A stretch of 29,772 bases of DNA from JBHJOF01 sp050330055 (GTDB lineage Bacteria; Pseudomonadota; Alphaproteobacteria; Kiloniellales; JAKSDN01): assembly GCA_050330055.1 (NCBI GenBank), contig JBHJOF010000266.1, positions 1 through 29,772 of the forward strand, written 5' to 3'. Positions 15,044 through 23,783 of this stretch are shown here, piece after piece. The position numbers were made by a program, and so were the translations under genes. Each line of letters begins with the position of its first letter. The first letter of the stretch is position 1. Below the pieces are notes generated by a model. The model was not told the origin of the DNA and searched no databases. It worked only from the letters and a program-made list of their open reading frames with translations.

Positions 15044-16138
15044 ATGAACAGGTTGGCTTATATCTCGAGACGACATCTGATGACGGCGGCGGCGCTTGGC
15101 GCGCTGGTCGCGGCTGCCGGCCTGGTGCCGGCCGGCGGCGCCCAGGCGGCCGAGACGATCCGCGTGCTCAACTGGCAGGGCTACGGCACCGACGAAGCCT
15201 GGGCGGTGGAGGCCTTCACCGAGAAGACCGGCATCGCGGTCGAGCATGAATACTTCTCCTCCGAGCAGGAGATGCTGACCAAGCTGCGCACCAATCCCGG
15301 CGCCTACGACGTCGTGCTGATCAATTCGTCCTACACGGCGCAGGCCGCCAAGGAAGGTCTGATCCAGCCGATCGACAGCTCGGACATGAAGAACGTCAAG
15401 AACCTCTCGCCCGGCATGGGTGACAACAAGAACCTGGTGATCGACGGCAAGGTTTATGGCGTCGCCTGGGTCTGGGGCCTGACCTCCTTTGCGGTCAACA
15501 GCGACAAGTTCCCGGAGACGCCGGATAGCATCGAGGTGCTGTGGGACCCGGCGAACGCCGGCCGCGTCGGCTGGCGCGACGACGCCGTCGAGGCGGTGCA
15601 GCTCGCCGCCATCGCCCTTGGCCAGGACATGAACAATCCCTCCGACTTCGATGCCATCAAGGAGAAATTGCGCGCGCTCAAGCCGCAGATCCGCACCTTC
15701 TGGAGCTCGGAGAACGAGTGGAACCAGTTCCTCTCGGCCGGCGAGTTCGATCTCGCGACCTATTGGAGCGGCTCGGCCTCGCGGGCCAAGACCGCTTTCG
15801 GCCTGCCGGTCGAATTCGTCATTCCCAAGGAGGGCGCGATCGGCTGGCTGGACGGCCTGTCGATCCAGACCGGCGCCCGGCACGTGGCGGAAGCCAAGCT
15901 CTTCATCGACTGGATGATCGATCCCGAGTTCTACGTGAAATGGGACACCGACGTCGGCGCGCCCGCCTCGGCTAACGCGGCGGCCAATGCCCAGTTGCCG
16001 GAAGACGCCTTCAACCGCGTCGTGCTCGGCGATGGCGAGAAGGTCGCGAACGTCGAGTTCATGAGCCCGATCGACGACGACGTACGCAAGCAGATGCTGG
16101 AGCTCTGGCAGGAGACTAAGACCTACCTGCAGCAGTAG
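15044..16138 (+). CDS. ABC transporter substrate-binding protein, polyamine-type (PotD/PotF family)
   Basis: 364-residue periplasmic receptor. The signal peptide carries a twin-arginine-like motif (SRRHLM) and ends at AQAAE near residue 37. The mature part shows the family opening IRVLNWQGYGTDEAW, then YDVVLINSSYTA, GKVYGVAWVWGLTSFAVN (VP-WGT-type region), LWDPANAGRVGW, and the tail KQMLELWQETKTYLQQ. ATG 15044 follows AGAGGAGCGAGG. The family is named for spermidine and putrescine, but members bind many compounds. Here, next to a glycosidase, a nucleoside hydrolase and ribokinase under a LacI repressor, the ligand is probably not a simple polyamine. It is the first gene of an operon running to 23566. 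Confidence 0.88.
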   Translation: MNRLAYISRRHLMTAAALGALVAAAGLVPAGGAQAAETIRVLNWQGYGTDEAWAVEAFTEKTGIAVEHEYFSSEQEMLTKLRTNPGAYDVVLINSSYTAQAAKEGLIQPIDSSDMKNVKNLSPGMGDNKNLVIDGKVYGVAWVWGLTSFAVNSDKFPETPDSIEVLWDPANAGRVGWRDDAVEAVQLAAIALGQDMNNPSDFDAIKEKLRALKPQIRTFWSSENEWNQFLSAGEFDLATYWSGSASRAKTAFGLPVEFVIPKEGAIGWLDGLSIQTGARHVAEAKLFIDWMIDPEFYVKWDTDVGAPASANAAANAQLPEDAFNRVVLGDGEKVANVEFMSPIDDDVRKQMLELWQETKTYLQQ

Positions 16139-16175
16139 GGCCTGCAACGACAGGCCTGCAACAGTAGGCTCTTTC

Positions 16176-17072
16176 ATGACTGCGCAAGCTGAGGCTGGCC
16201 GAATGGCAGAAGGGGCGGCGGCGCGCCGCCCCTTCAACCGCGCCCTGCCCGTGATGCTCGGGCCGGCCTATCTCTGGCTGGCGGTCACCATCTTCCTGCC
16301 GCTCTCGGCCATGCTCTATTTCAGCCTGCTGACCGAGGCGCCCTTCGGCGACCGCGTGGCGGCCTTCACGCTGCAGCACTATCTCGATTTCTTCCAGAAG
16401 GATTTCTACCAGACCCTGATGCTGCGCTCTTTCCGGCTCGGCGCCGAGGTCACCCTCTATTGCCTGATCTTCGGCTTCCCCTGCGCCTACGTCCTGGCCA
16501 AGGTCGTCAAGGGGCGCTGGCGCGAGGCGCTGTTCCTGCTGATCATCCTGCCGTTCTGGAGCAACGCCCTGGTGCGCGTCTTCTCCTGGACCATGGTGCT
16601 GCGCGGCAACGGCGTGCTGGAGAGGCTCGTCGAGTGGCTGCTGCCGGGCCCGGGACCGCTCGGCCTGATGTTCACCTACCCGGCGATCATCATCGGCCTG
16701 GTTCACTCCTACATCCCCTACATGATCCTGACCTGCTACATCTCGCTGCAGGCGATCGACGACAGCCTGATCGAGGCAGCGCGCTCGCTCGGCGCCAGCC
16801 GGCTCACGGTGCTGCGCCGCATCGTCATCCCGCTCGCCCTGCCGGGCATGGCGGCCGGCGCCATCCTGATCTTCGTTCCGGTCATCGGCGCCTTCATGGA
16901 GCCGCGCATCCTGGGCGGGCGGCAGGGCACCTTCATCGGCACCATCATCGAGGACCAGTTCACCGCGGTCTTCAACTGGCCGCTCGGCGCGGCGCTCTCC
17001 TTCATCATGCTGACCTTCGTGCTGCTGATCTTCGCGCTCTCGGCGCCGGTTTTGCGGAGGGCGGCCGGGTGA
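16176..17072 (+). CDS. ABC transporter permease, PotB-like
   Basis: 298-residue inner-membrane subunit. About six helices can be followed, starting with LGPAYLWLAVTIFLPLSAML and ending FIMLTFVLLIFALSAP. The ATPase-docking EAA loop reads EAARSLGASRLTVLRRIVIP near residue 205. Hydrophobic segments such as ALFLLIILPFWSNALVRVF are typical of PotB/PotH. An alternative ATG at 16203 would remove nine residues; neither start has a strong ribosome site. It begins 37 bases after the receptor gene and its stop overlaps the next permease as GTGA. Confidence 0.9.
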   Translation: MTAQAEAGRMAEGAAARRPFNRALPVMLGPAYLWLAVTIFLPLSAMLYFSLLTEAPFGDRVAAFTLQHYLDFFQKDFYQTLMLRSFRLGAEVTLYCLIFGFPCAYVLAKVVKGRWREALFLLIILPFWSNALVRVFSWTMVLRGNGVLERLVEWLLPGPGPLGLMFTYPAIIIGLVHSYIPYMILTCYISLQAIDDSLIEAARSLGASRLTVLRRIVIPLALPGMAAGAILIFVPVIGAFMEPRILGGRQGTFIGTIIEDQFTAVFNWPLGAALSFIMLTFVLLIFALSAPVLRRAAG

Positions 17073-17860
17073 GGCTCGCGGGCGACAATCTGGCTCTGGC
17101 GGGGCGGCTCTATCTCGGGGCCGTGCTGCTGTTTCTCTACGTCCCGATCGTCGTCATGGCGGTCATGTCGTTCAACGCCTCGCCGCTCTACGCCCTGCCG
17201 GTCGAGTGGAGCGGCGTCTGGTACGAGCGGCTCGCCGCCAACCGCAGGCTGATCGACGCCGGCCTGAACAGCCTGGGCGTCGCCCTGGTGACGACGGTCA
17301 TCGCGAGCACGCTCGGCACCGCGGCGGCGATCGCCTTCTTCCGCTACGACTTCGCCGGCAACCGGCTGCTGCAGATCCTGCTGTTCCCGCCGATCGCGAT
17401 TCCCTGGCTGATCATAGGCACCTCGATGCTGATCTTCTTCTTCTGGATCGGCATCGGCCGCGGGCTGCACGCCATGGTGCTGGGCCACGTCGCGCTCGCC
17501 TTGCCTTACGTCATCATCGTGGTTTCGGCCCGCCTGAGGGCGCTAGACCCAAATCTGGAGGAGGCGGCGCGGTCCTTGGGCGCGAGCCCGCTGCAGACCA
17601 TCCGCTACGTGACTCTGCCGTTCCTGGCGCCGGGCATCATCGCCGCCGCGCTCTTCGCCTTCGCCGTCTCCTTCGACCAGTTCGTGATCTCCTACTTCCT
17701 GGCCGTGCCCGGCGTCTCGACCCTGCCGGTCGAGATCTACACGGCGATCCGCAAGGGCTTCACGCCCGAGATCAACGCGATTTCGACCATCATCATCTGC
17801 CTTTCCATGGCGGTGCTGCTCGCGGTCGCGCGCCAGTACAAGTTCGGGGGCGAGCGCTGA
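17069..17860 (+). CDS. ABC transporter permease, PotC-like
   Basis: 263-residue second membrane subunit from a GTG start overlapping the previous stop by four bases, with GGAGGG upstream. It shows the PotC/PotI opening (LGAVLLFLYVPIVVMAVMSFN), the segment SGVWYERL, helices LIIGTSMLIFFFWIGI and ALALPYVIIVVSARL, and the EAA loop EAARSLGASPLQTIRYVTLP near residue 165. The family-typical SFDQFVISYFLAVPG follows. It pairs with the PotB-like protein to form the channel. Its TGA shares one base with the ATG of the ATPase gene. Confidence 0.9.
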   Translation: MRLAGDNLALAGRLYLGAVLLFLYVPIVVMAVMSFNASPLYALPVEWSGVWYERLAANRRLIDAGLNSLGVALVTTVIASTLGTAAAIAFFRYDFAGNRLLQILLFPPIAIPWLIIGTSMLIFFFWIGIGRGLHAMVLGHVALALPYVIIVVSARLRALDPNLEEAARSLGASPLQTIRYVTLPFLAPGIIAAALFAFAVSFDQFVISYFLAVPGVSTLPVEIYTAIRKGFTPEINAISTIIICLSMAVLLAVARQYKFGGER

Positions 17861-18918
17861 TGGCAGCCGTCGCGGTCAGCGAGGTGAGCAAGTCCTTCGG
17901 CGCTTTCCGGGCGCTCGACCGGGTCTCGATCGACTTCCCCGACGGCCGGCTCTACGCCCTCTTGGGTCCCTCGGGCAGCGGCAAGACCACGCTGCTGCGC
18001 CTGATCGCCGGTTTCGATTTCCCCGACAGCGGCGAGATCACCATCGCCGGCCGGCCGGTCAACACACTGCCGGTCGAGAAGCGCGACGTTGGCATGATGT
18101 TCCAGAACTACGCGCTCTTCCCAACCATGACGGTGTTCGACAACGTCGCCTTCGGGCTCACGGTGCGCGCCGTCGCCCGCGACGAGATCAGGCGGCGGGT
18201 CGGTGAGGCGCTGGAGCTGGTCCAGCTCACCGGCCTGGAGGGGCGCAAGCCGCACCAGCTTTCCGGCGGCCAGAAGCAGCGCGTGGCGCTGGCGCGGGCG
18301 ATCGTCATCCGGCCGCGCGTGCTGCTGCTGGACGAGCCGCTGAGCGCGCTCGACAAGGCGCTCCGGGTCGAGATGCAGGTCGAGCTGCGGCGCATCCAGC
18401 GCGAGGTCGGCATCACCACGATCTTCGTCACCCACGACCAGGAGGAGGCCCTGACCCTCAGCGACTGCATCGGCATGCTGCGCGACGGGAGGCTGGTCCA
18501 GGAGGGACCGCCCAGCGAGATTTACGAGCGGCCGGCCAGCGTCTTCGCCGCCAGGTTCCTCGGCGACGCCAACATCTTCGAGGGCCGGGCCGAGGGCGAT
18601 GCCGTGGCGCTGGCCGACGGCAGCCGCATCCGGACCTGCGGTCGGCCCGCGCCGTCGACGCAGAGTGCGGTCGTTGCCGTGCGGCCGGAGAAGATGCACC
18701 TGCAGCCGGCCGCGCAAGCGGCCTCGAACGGCACCAATGCGATCGAGGCCGTGGTGGCGCAGCAGATCTTCGCCGGCAGCAGCCTGACCTACCTGCTCGA
18801 CTGGCAGGGCCAGACCGTCCGGGTCTTCGCCCAGAACCGCGGCGAGGCCGTCATGGCGGTCGGCGAGTCCGTCAAGATCACCTGGTCGCCCGAGCATTCC
18901 ATCCTGGTCGAGCCCTGA
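17860..18918 (+). CDS. ABC transporter ATP-binding protein, PotA-like
   Basis: 352-residue ATPase energising the importer. Walker A GPSGSGKTT is at 36-44, Q-loop MMFQNYALFPTMTV, signature LSGGQKQRVALARA, Walker B VLLLDEPLSALD, and switch FVTHDQEEALTLSD. The C-terminal TOBE domain runs from about 240 to the end (FEGRAE, VAVRPEKM, KITWSPEHSILVEP), as in the CUT1/Pot class. ATG 17860 overlaps the permease stop by one base (TGATG). The next gene starts 13 bases after its stop. Confidence 0.92.
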   Translation: MAAVAVSEVSKSFGAFRALDRVSIDFPDGRLYALLGPSGSGKTTLLRLIAGFDFPDSGEITIAGRPVNTLPVEKRDVGMMFQNYALFPTMTVFDNVAFGLTVRAVARDEIRRRVGEALELVQLTGLEGRKPHQLSGGQKQRVALARAIVIRPRVLLLDEPLSALDKALRVEMQVELRRIQREVGITTIFVTHDQEEALTLSDCIGMLRDGRLVQEGPPSEIYERPASVFAARFLGDANIFEGRAEGDAVALADGSRIRTCGRPAPSTQSAVVAVRPEKMHLQPAAQAASNGTNAIEAVVAQQIFAGSSLTYLLDWQGQTVRVFAQNRGEAVMAVGESVKITWSPEHSILVEP

Positions 18919-18931
18919 GGCCGAGGCGCGC

Positions 18932-19534
18932 ATGCTGCCCTTCGGCCCCCTGGACGGCGACGCCTGGCACCTCTGCATCGACATGCAGCGGCTCTTCCTG
19001 GAACCCGGCGCGTGGCACTGCCCGGCCGGGCTGGAGATTCTCCCGGCGATTCTCCGCCTCTCCACCCATGCGCCAGAGCGCAGCGCCTTCACGCGCTTCA
19101 TCACCGCCGAACGGCCGGACCAGGCCGAGGGGCAGTGGCGGCACTACTACAAGCATTGGCGCTCCGTTACCCGCGCGGTCGCTGGCGACGACGCGATGGC
19201 GCTGCATGCGGATCTCCTGCCGCTGGCGCAACCGGAGCTGGTTTTCGACAAGCTGGTGCACGATGCATTCGGCAGCGCCGAGTTCGCCGCTTTCATCGAA
19301 CAGGCGGCGCCCAGCGCGCTGGTGCTGTCCGGCATCGAGACCGAGGTTTGCGTTCTGGCCACGGCGCTGACCGCCGTCGACCGCGGCATCCGCGTGGTGA
19401 TCGCGGTCGATGCGGTGGCCAGCTCCAACAGGGACTCGCACGCGGCCTGCCTGGCGCACATCTATCCGCGCTTCGATCAGCAGATCGAGCTGGCCAGCGT
19501 CGAGACCGTGATCGACGCCTGGAGGCCGGCATGA
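18932..19534 (+). CDS. Isochorismatase-like cysteine hydrolase
   Basis: 200-residue alpha/beta hydrolase of the isochorismatase/nicotinamidase superfamily. The catalytic triad is visible as Asp17 (LCIDMQRLF), Lys107 (FDKLVHDAF) and Cys140 (GIETEVCVLATA). The segment with QWRHYYKHWRSVT (about 68-80) resembles a group of uncharacterised cysteine hydrolases, and the metal-binding Asp-x-His of nicotinamidase is not seen. Members hydrolyse amides or vinyl ethers: nicotinamide, ureidoacrylate, N-carbamoylsarcosine. In an operon with a nucleoside hydrolase an amide-bearing base or carbamoyl group released from the substrate is a reasonable target, but this is inference. Its stop overlaps the glycosidase start as ATGA. 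Confidence 0.85.
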   Translation: MLPFGPLDGDAWHLCIDMQRLFLEPGAWHCPAGLEILPAILRLSTHAPERSAFTRFITAERPDQAEGQWRHYYKHWRSVTRAVAGDDAMALHADLLPLAQPELVFDKLVHDAFGSAEFAAFIEQAAPSALVLSGIETEVCVLATALTAVDRGIRVVIAVDAVASSNRDSHAACLAHIYPRFDQQIELASVETVIDAWRPA

Positions 19535-21729
19535 AGCCGCGCGGCCCGGGGCGCGACTGGGGCACCTGGAACCCCGAGCGGCCGGCCGAGCTGCTGGAGC
19601 TCTCCAGCGGCTTCGCGCTGACGCCGCTGCTCTATTCGGCGCGCGGCAACAGCGTCTCGGCGTTGCCGCCCGGCGACGGCTTCGTCTATGGCCCGAGGTC
19701 GATGGACGGCGCCAGCGTCGCCTTCGAGGTCGCTCATGAAGAGACGCGGCTCGCCTGGCGCTATGATCTGAGCGAACCCGACACGGCGACGATCGACTGG
19801 TACACGCTGGCCAACGGCGAGTGGGGCCTGCGCTTCTGGGTGCTGCTCTGCATCAGCGGGCCGGATGGCATGACCCTCAGCTATGACCGGGCCAAGGGCC
19901 GTCTGAGGGCGGGCGAGGGCGCGGCCAAGCTGGAAGTCTGTGCCGCCAAGGACCCACTGCTCGTCACCTTTCACGACGACCTCGACGCGCTCGCCGCCGA
20001 GCTTGAAAGCAAGGGCTACTTCTATCTGGCCTCGCGCGGGACCAGCGGCCGCTTCGCGGCGCTGCGCTTCAACCTGGAAGAGGCCCCGGCTATGAGGATC
20101 GTCGCGTCCCTCTTGGGAGCGGCGCGGCCAAGCTTGCCGGCGCAGCGGAACGCCCAGCCGTCGCCCACCTTTCCGGCCGCGCAGGAAAGCCTGCAGGCGA
20201 TCCACGACGTGGTGGCCTGGAACCGGGTCTACGACCGCGTCAATCGGCGGCCCTACACGGTGCTGACCCGCGCCTGGAACAGCCGGAAGTTCGGCGGCTT
20301 CGGCGTCTGGATGACCGACATACTCTATAGCGGGATGCTGTGGAGCCTGTTCGATGCGGACAAGGCGCGCCACGACATCGAAGCCGTCTTCGTCTGGCAG
20401 ACGGCGGACGGCAACTTCCCCTGCCTGGTCACGGGCAACGACCAGTGGCTCGACCGCACCCAGCTTCCGGTGGCGAGCTACGTGCTCTGGCTGCTCCATG
20501 CGCGGAGCGGCGACCGGGCCCTGCTCGAGTGGGCTTTTCCCGCGCTGCTCAGGAACTATGACTGGTGGTGGCGCCGGCGCAGCCTGGCCGATACGGGCCT
20601 GGTCGCCTACGGCACCAGTCTCGACGTGGGTGACGGCCTCTACAAGGGCACCAAGCTCGCGGCCAAGAACGAGTCCTCGATGGACAATATGGCGATCCAT
20701 GACCCGGCGCCCTTCGATGCCGAGCGTGGATTGCTGCTGTCCGCCGACGTCGCGGTCAACAGCCTGCTTGCCCTGGATGGCGAGGTTCTGGCCCTGATGG
20801 CGGGGGCGTTGGGGCTGGACGTGGAGCAACGCCGGCTGAGCGAGCAGTCGGAGCGCCATAAGGCCCGCATCCGCGACTGGCTGTGGGACGACGAGCGCGG
20901 CGTTTTCGCCAACCGTCTGCTGTCCGGCGCCTTCGTCGAGCCGCTGGCGCCGACCTCGTTCTATCCCATGGTCGCCGGCGCGGCCACGGCGGAGCAGTGC
21001 GAGAGCCTGATCGCGCGCTATCTGTTGGCGCCCGACAAGTTCGGCGGGCCGCTCGGCCTACCCTCGGTGACGCGCGATCACCCGGCCTATCATGACAACG
21101 TCTATTGGCGCGGGCGGATCTGGGCGCCCTTGAACTTCTGGGCCTATCAGGGGCTGCGCCGCTGCGGGCGGGAGGCCGAGGCGACGGCGCTGGCGGCGAT
21201 GAGCTATCGTCTGTTCGAAGGCGGCTGGCGCCGCCGCCAGTGCGGCGAGAACTACAACGCCGAGAGCGGCGCGATTACCGATCAGGCCGACACCGAGCAC
21301 TTCTATGCCTGGGGCGCCTTGCTGCCCGCGCTCACGGTGGCGGAGGTCGTGGACGTCTCGCCGTGGGACGGCTGCGCTCTGGCGCCGTCCCTTGCCAGGG
21401 GGGAGCTCGGTCCGCTCCGCACGTCACTCGGCCGGCTGACGATCCGTGCGGTCTCGAACGCCTGGCAGGTGCTGCGCGACGACCAGCTACTGCTCAGCGG
21501 CAATGTCGAAGGGCGCATGACCGAGGTCGAGGAAGCCCCCGGCGGATTCACTGTCAGGCTGCCCTCTTGCAAAGCGGGCTGCTGGCTCTTGTTCAGTGGC
21601 CGGAGCGTCGAGCAGGCGTCGCTCGATGGCGCCCCGCTCGCCGTCTCCGGTGGCCATATCGAATTGCCGGCCTGCGCGGCCGGCGCCGAGCTGGGGGTTC
21701 GCTTCGCCGCGGACGGGGAGGAGGCGTGA
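19531..21729 (+). CDS. GH63-like glycosidase with an (alpha/alpha)6 barrel
   Basis: 732-residue protein without signal peptide, so cytoplasmic. An N-terminal all-beta region (about 1-210) precedes the catalytic barrel (about 215-630) and a beta-type C-terminal domain. Barrel landmarks of the GH63/trehalase-like clan are present: NRVYDRVNRRPY, GFGVWMTDILYSGMLW, QTADGNFPC, NESSMDNM with candidate acid Asp385, DVAVNSLLALDGE, GLPSVTRDHPAYHD, NVYWRGRIWAPLN (Trp526) and CGENYNAESG with candidate base Glu573. Relatives cleave alpha-linked glucose or mannosylglycerate/glucosylglycerate. Here it is coupled on both sides (ATGA with the hydrolase, GTGA with the nucleoside hydrolase), so it probably removes a hexose from the imported compound before the ribosyl bond is cut. 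The exact linkage cannot be read. Confidence 0.85.
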   Translation: MKPRGPGRDWGTWNPERPAELLELSSGFALTPLLYSARGNSVSALPPGDGFVYGPRSMDGASVAFEVAHEETRLAWRYDLSEPDTATIDWYTLANGEWGLRFWVLLCISGPDGMTLSYDRAKGRLRAGEGAAKLEVCAAKDPLLVTFHDDLDALAAELESKGYFYLASRGTSGRFAALRFNLEEAPAMRIVASLLGAARPSLPAQRNAQPSPTFPAAQESLQAIHDVVAWNRVYDRVNRRPYTVLTRAWNSRKFGGFGVWMTDILYSGMLWSLFDADKARHDIEAVFVWQTADGNFPCLVTGNDQWLDRTQLPVASYVLWLLHARSGDRALLEWAFPALLRNYDWWWRRRSLADTGLVAYGTSLDVGDGLYKGTKLAAKNESSMDNMAIHDPAPFDAERGLLLSADVAVNSLLALDGEVLALMAGALGLDVEQRRLSEQSERHKARIRDWLWDDERGVFANRLLSGAFVEPLAPTSFYPMVAGAATAEQCESLIARYLLAPDKFGGPLGLPSVTRDHPAYHDNVYWRGRIWAPLNFWAYQGLRRCGREAEATALAAMSYRLFEGGWRRRQCGENYNAESGAITDQADTEHFYAWGALLPALTVAEVVDVSPWDGCALAPSLARGELGPLRTSLGRLTIRAVSNAWQVLRDDQLLLSGNVEGRMTEVEEAPGGFTVRLPSCKAGCWLLFSGRSVEQASLDGAPLAVSGGHIELPACAAGAELGVRFAADGEEA

Positions 21730-22652
21730 GCAGGCACAGCATACTCGTCGACTGCGACCCGGGCGTCGACGACGCCATCGCCCTGCTGCTGGCGCTCGCC
21801 TCGCCTGATGAGATCGATCTCCTGGGCGTCACCACGGTCGCCGGCAATAAGCCCTTGCCGGTCACCACCGCCAATGCCAGGCGCGTTCTCGACCTCGTGC
21901 CGCACCCGGACATTGCGGTCTGTCCCGGCTGCGCCCATCCGATGATGAACCGGGTCGATCCGGACAGCGATTTCCATGGGCAGGACGGACTGGGCGACAT
22001 CGGCCTGCCGCCGCCGTCGTGTCCCCCCGAGGCGCGGCACGCGGTCGATGTCCTGATCGACACGGTCATGGCGCGGCCGAAGCGCAGCGTGACGCTCTGC
22101 GCCATTGGGCCGCTGACCAACGTCGCGCTCGCTTGCCTCAAGGAGCCGCGGCTGCCGCAGCGCCTGAAGTCCCTGCTGATCATGGGCGGTGCCGTCTGGG
22201 ACCCGCCGGAGCCCACTCGCCCGCCGGAGTACAACTTTCGCAGCGATCCCCAGGCCGCTCACGTCGTGCTGACGAGCGGCGCGCCCATGACGCTCTTCGG
22301 GCTCAACCTGACCAGGCGGGCGCCGATCGCCGATGCGGTGCGCTCCGGGCTGGCCGGGGCCGATGGCACGATCGCTGAGTCGGTTCGCGGCCTTCTGCAG
22401 AGCTATGCGGCCAAGGACCAGAGCCTGCACGACGCCTACGTGATCGCCTGGCTGATCGCGCCCGCGCTGTTCGGGAGCCGGCCGATGGCGGTTGAGGTCG
22501 AGTGGCGCGGCCGCGAGACGGCCGGAAGCTGCATCGGCACAGCCGCGCAGGAGGGCGACGGCATCGAGGTGGCGACGGACATCGACGCGGCGGCGGTGAC
22601 GAAGCTGATCGTCGGGCGGCTTTCCGACATGACATCGCGGGGCGCGCCATGA
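21726..22652 (+). CDS. Inosine/uridine-preferring nucleoside hydrolase family protein
   Basis: 308-residue enzyme of the IunH/RihA family, which splits the N-glycosidic bond of ribonucleosides to a free base and ribose. The calcium-binding cluster DCDPGVDDA (Asp11, Asp15, Asp16) starts the protein. LGVTTVAGNKP, the segment HGQDGLGD, TLCAIGPLTNVALA, LIMGGAVW, YNFRSDPQAAHVV and the C-terminal LHDAYVIAWL (metal ligand Asp) follow. The GTG start at 21726 overlaps the glycosidase stop by four bases and places the metal cluster at the expected N-terminal position. Ribokinase follows immediately, matching release of ribose. Base preference cannot be deduced. Confidence 0.9.
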   Translation: MSRHSILVDCDPGVDDAIALLLALASPDEIDLLGVTTVAGNKPLPVTTANARRVLDLVPHPDIAVCPGCAHPMMNRVDPDSDFHGQDGLGDIGLPPPSCPPEARHAVDVLIDTVMARPKRSVTLCAIGPLTNVALACLKEPRLPQRLKSLLIMGGAVWDPPEPTRPPEYNFRSDPQAAHVVLTSGAPMTLFGLNLTRRAPIADAVRSGLAGADGTIAESVRGLLQSYAAKDQSLHDAYVIAWLIAPALFGSRPMAVEVEWRGRETAGSCIGTAAQEGDGIEVATDIDAAAVTKLIVGRLSDMTSRGAP

Positions 22653-23566
22653 TCGTCGTCTTCGGCTCCATCAACATCGACATTGCGCTGCAGGTCGACG
22701 CCTTGCCGCAGCCGGGCGAGACCGTGCTCGGCCGCAGCATGCTGATCTCGCCGGGCGGCAAGGGCGCCAATCAGGCGCACGCGGCGCGGCTGGCCGGCTC
22801 CGAGGTGCGGCTGTTCGGCTGCGTCGGGCGCGATGCCTTCGCCTCGACTGCGCTTTCGGAGCTGCGCGCGGCCGGGGTGAAGCTCGGAGGCATCGCCACG
22901 GTCTCCGAGCCGACAGGCTGCGCCACCATCTGGCTGAGCAAAGGCGGCGTCAGCACCATCGTCGTCGCGCCCGGCGCCAACTGGCTGGCCGATCAGCGGG
23001 CCGTGCCGGACGAGGTGCTGTCGCCCGATACGATGCTGGTGTTGCAGCAGGAGGTGCCGCCGGAGCAGAACCAGCAGCTCGTCGTTCGCGCCAAGGCACG
23101 CGGCGCGCGCATCATCCTCAACGCGGCGCCGGGCTCGGCGGTTGCGCCGGAGATACTTTCGAGCATCGACTTCCTGGTCGTCAACGAGGTGGAAATCCGC
23201 CAGGTCGCCGACGGCCTCGGGGCCGAGGACGTTGCCGACGGCGAGTTGCCGGACTGGCTGGCACAGCGCTTCGGCATGACGGTGATGGCGACCTATGGCG
23301 CCGCGGGGGTGATCTGCCGCACGCCGAGCAAGACCATCCGCCTGCCGGTCCAACCGATCGACCCACTTGACACGACGGCCGCCGGCGACACCTTCGTCGG
23401 CGTCCTGGCAAGCTGTCTCGATCGGCTCAGCTCGCTGGAGAGCGCGCTCGACTTCGCCAACCGCGCCGCCGCCATCTGCTGCACGCGCAGCGGCGCCCAG
23501 AAGGCGCAGCCCACCTGGGCCGAGATCGCCGGCGCCAAGGCAGAGGCCGATCAGGTTCTCTCGTAG
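22649..23566 (+). CDS. rbsK: Ribokinase (PfkB family)
   Basis: 305-residue sugar kinase that would phosphorylate ribose to ribose-5-phosphate. It has the N-terminal VVFGSINID, substrate-binding GGKGANQAHAARLAG (about 36-50), VNEVEI, and the C-terminal anion-hole/base motif DTTAAGDTF with catalytic Asp247. The two PfkB signatures agree with RbsK more than with fructokinase, and the preceding nucleoside hydrolase supplies ribose. ATG 22649 overlaps the previous stop as ATGA. It is the last gene of the operon; a composite palindromic repeat starts 55 bases after its stop and could end the transcript. Confidence 0.88.
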   Translation: MIVVFGSINIDIALQVDALPQPGETVLGRSMLISPGGKGANQAHAARLAGSEVRLFGCVGRDAFASTALSELRAAGVKLGGIATVSEPTGCATIWLSKGGVSTIVVAPGANWLADQRAVPDEVLSPDTMLVLQQEVPPEQNQQLVVRAKARGARIILNAAPGSAVAPEILSSIDFLVVNEVEIRQVADGLGAEDVADGELPDWLAQRFGMTVMATYGAAGVICRTPSKTIRLPVQPIDPLDTTAAGDTFVGVLASCLDRLSSLESALDFANRAAAICCTRSGAQKAQPTWAEIAGAKAEADQVLS

Positions 23567-23621
23567 CAGGCAGCCGCCGCCCCGGCGCAGCAGCCGGACG
23601 GCGTCCTTCCGGCCGTGTCGC

Positions 23622-23783
23622 CTAGAGCGTAATCCGTTCGAATTGAATCGGCGTAGCGCTGCTCACCCTTCGACAAGCTCAGGGTGAGGTGCTTTGCTCA
23701 TGCGAGCAAAGCACATCCTCATGCTGAGCCTGTCGAAGCATGAGGGCTGCAGGGTGATCACGACTGATCGGAATTTGCTCTAG
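23622..23783. repeat. Composite repeat: REPIN-like core inside an outer inverted repeat
   Basis: The inner element 23661-23745 has two inverted palindromes (23661-23689 and 23717-23745) around a middle hairpin TGCTTTGCT/AGCAAAGCA (23690-23713). An outer pair, CTAGAGCGTAATCCG at 23622 and its imperfect inverted match ending TTGCTCTAG at 23783, encloses it. Outer sequences beginning CTAGAGC are a separate common alphaproteobacterial repeat type, so one repeat seems nested in another. The outer right end contains the stop codon of doeB. Confidence 0.8.
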
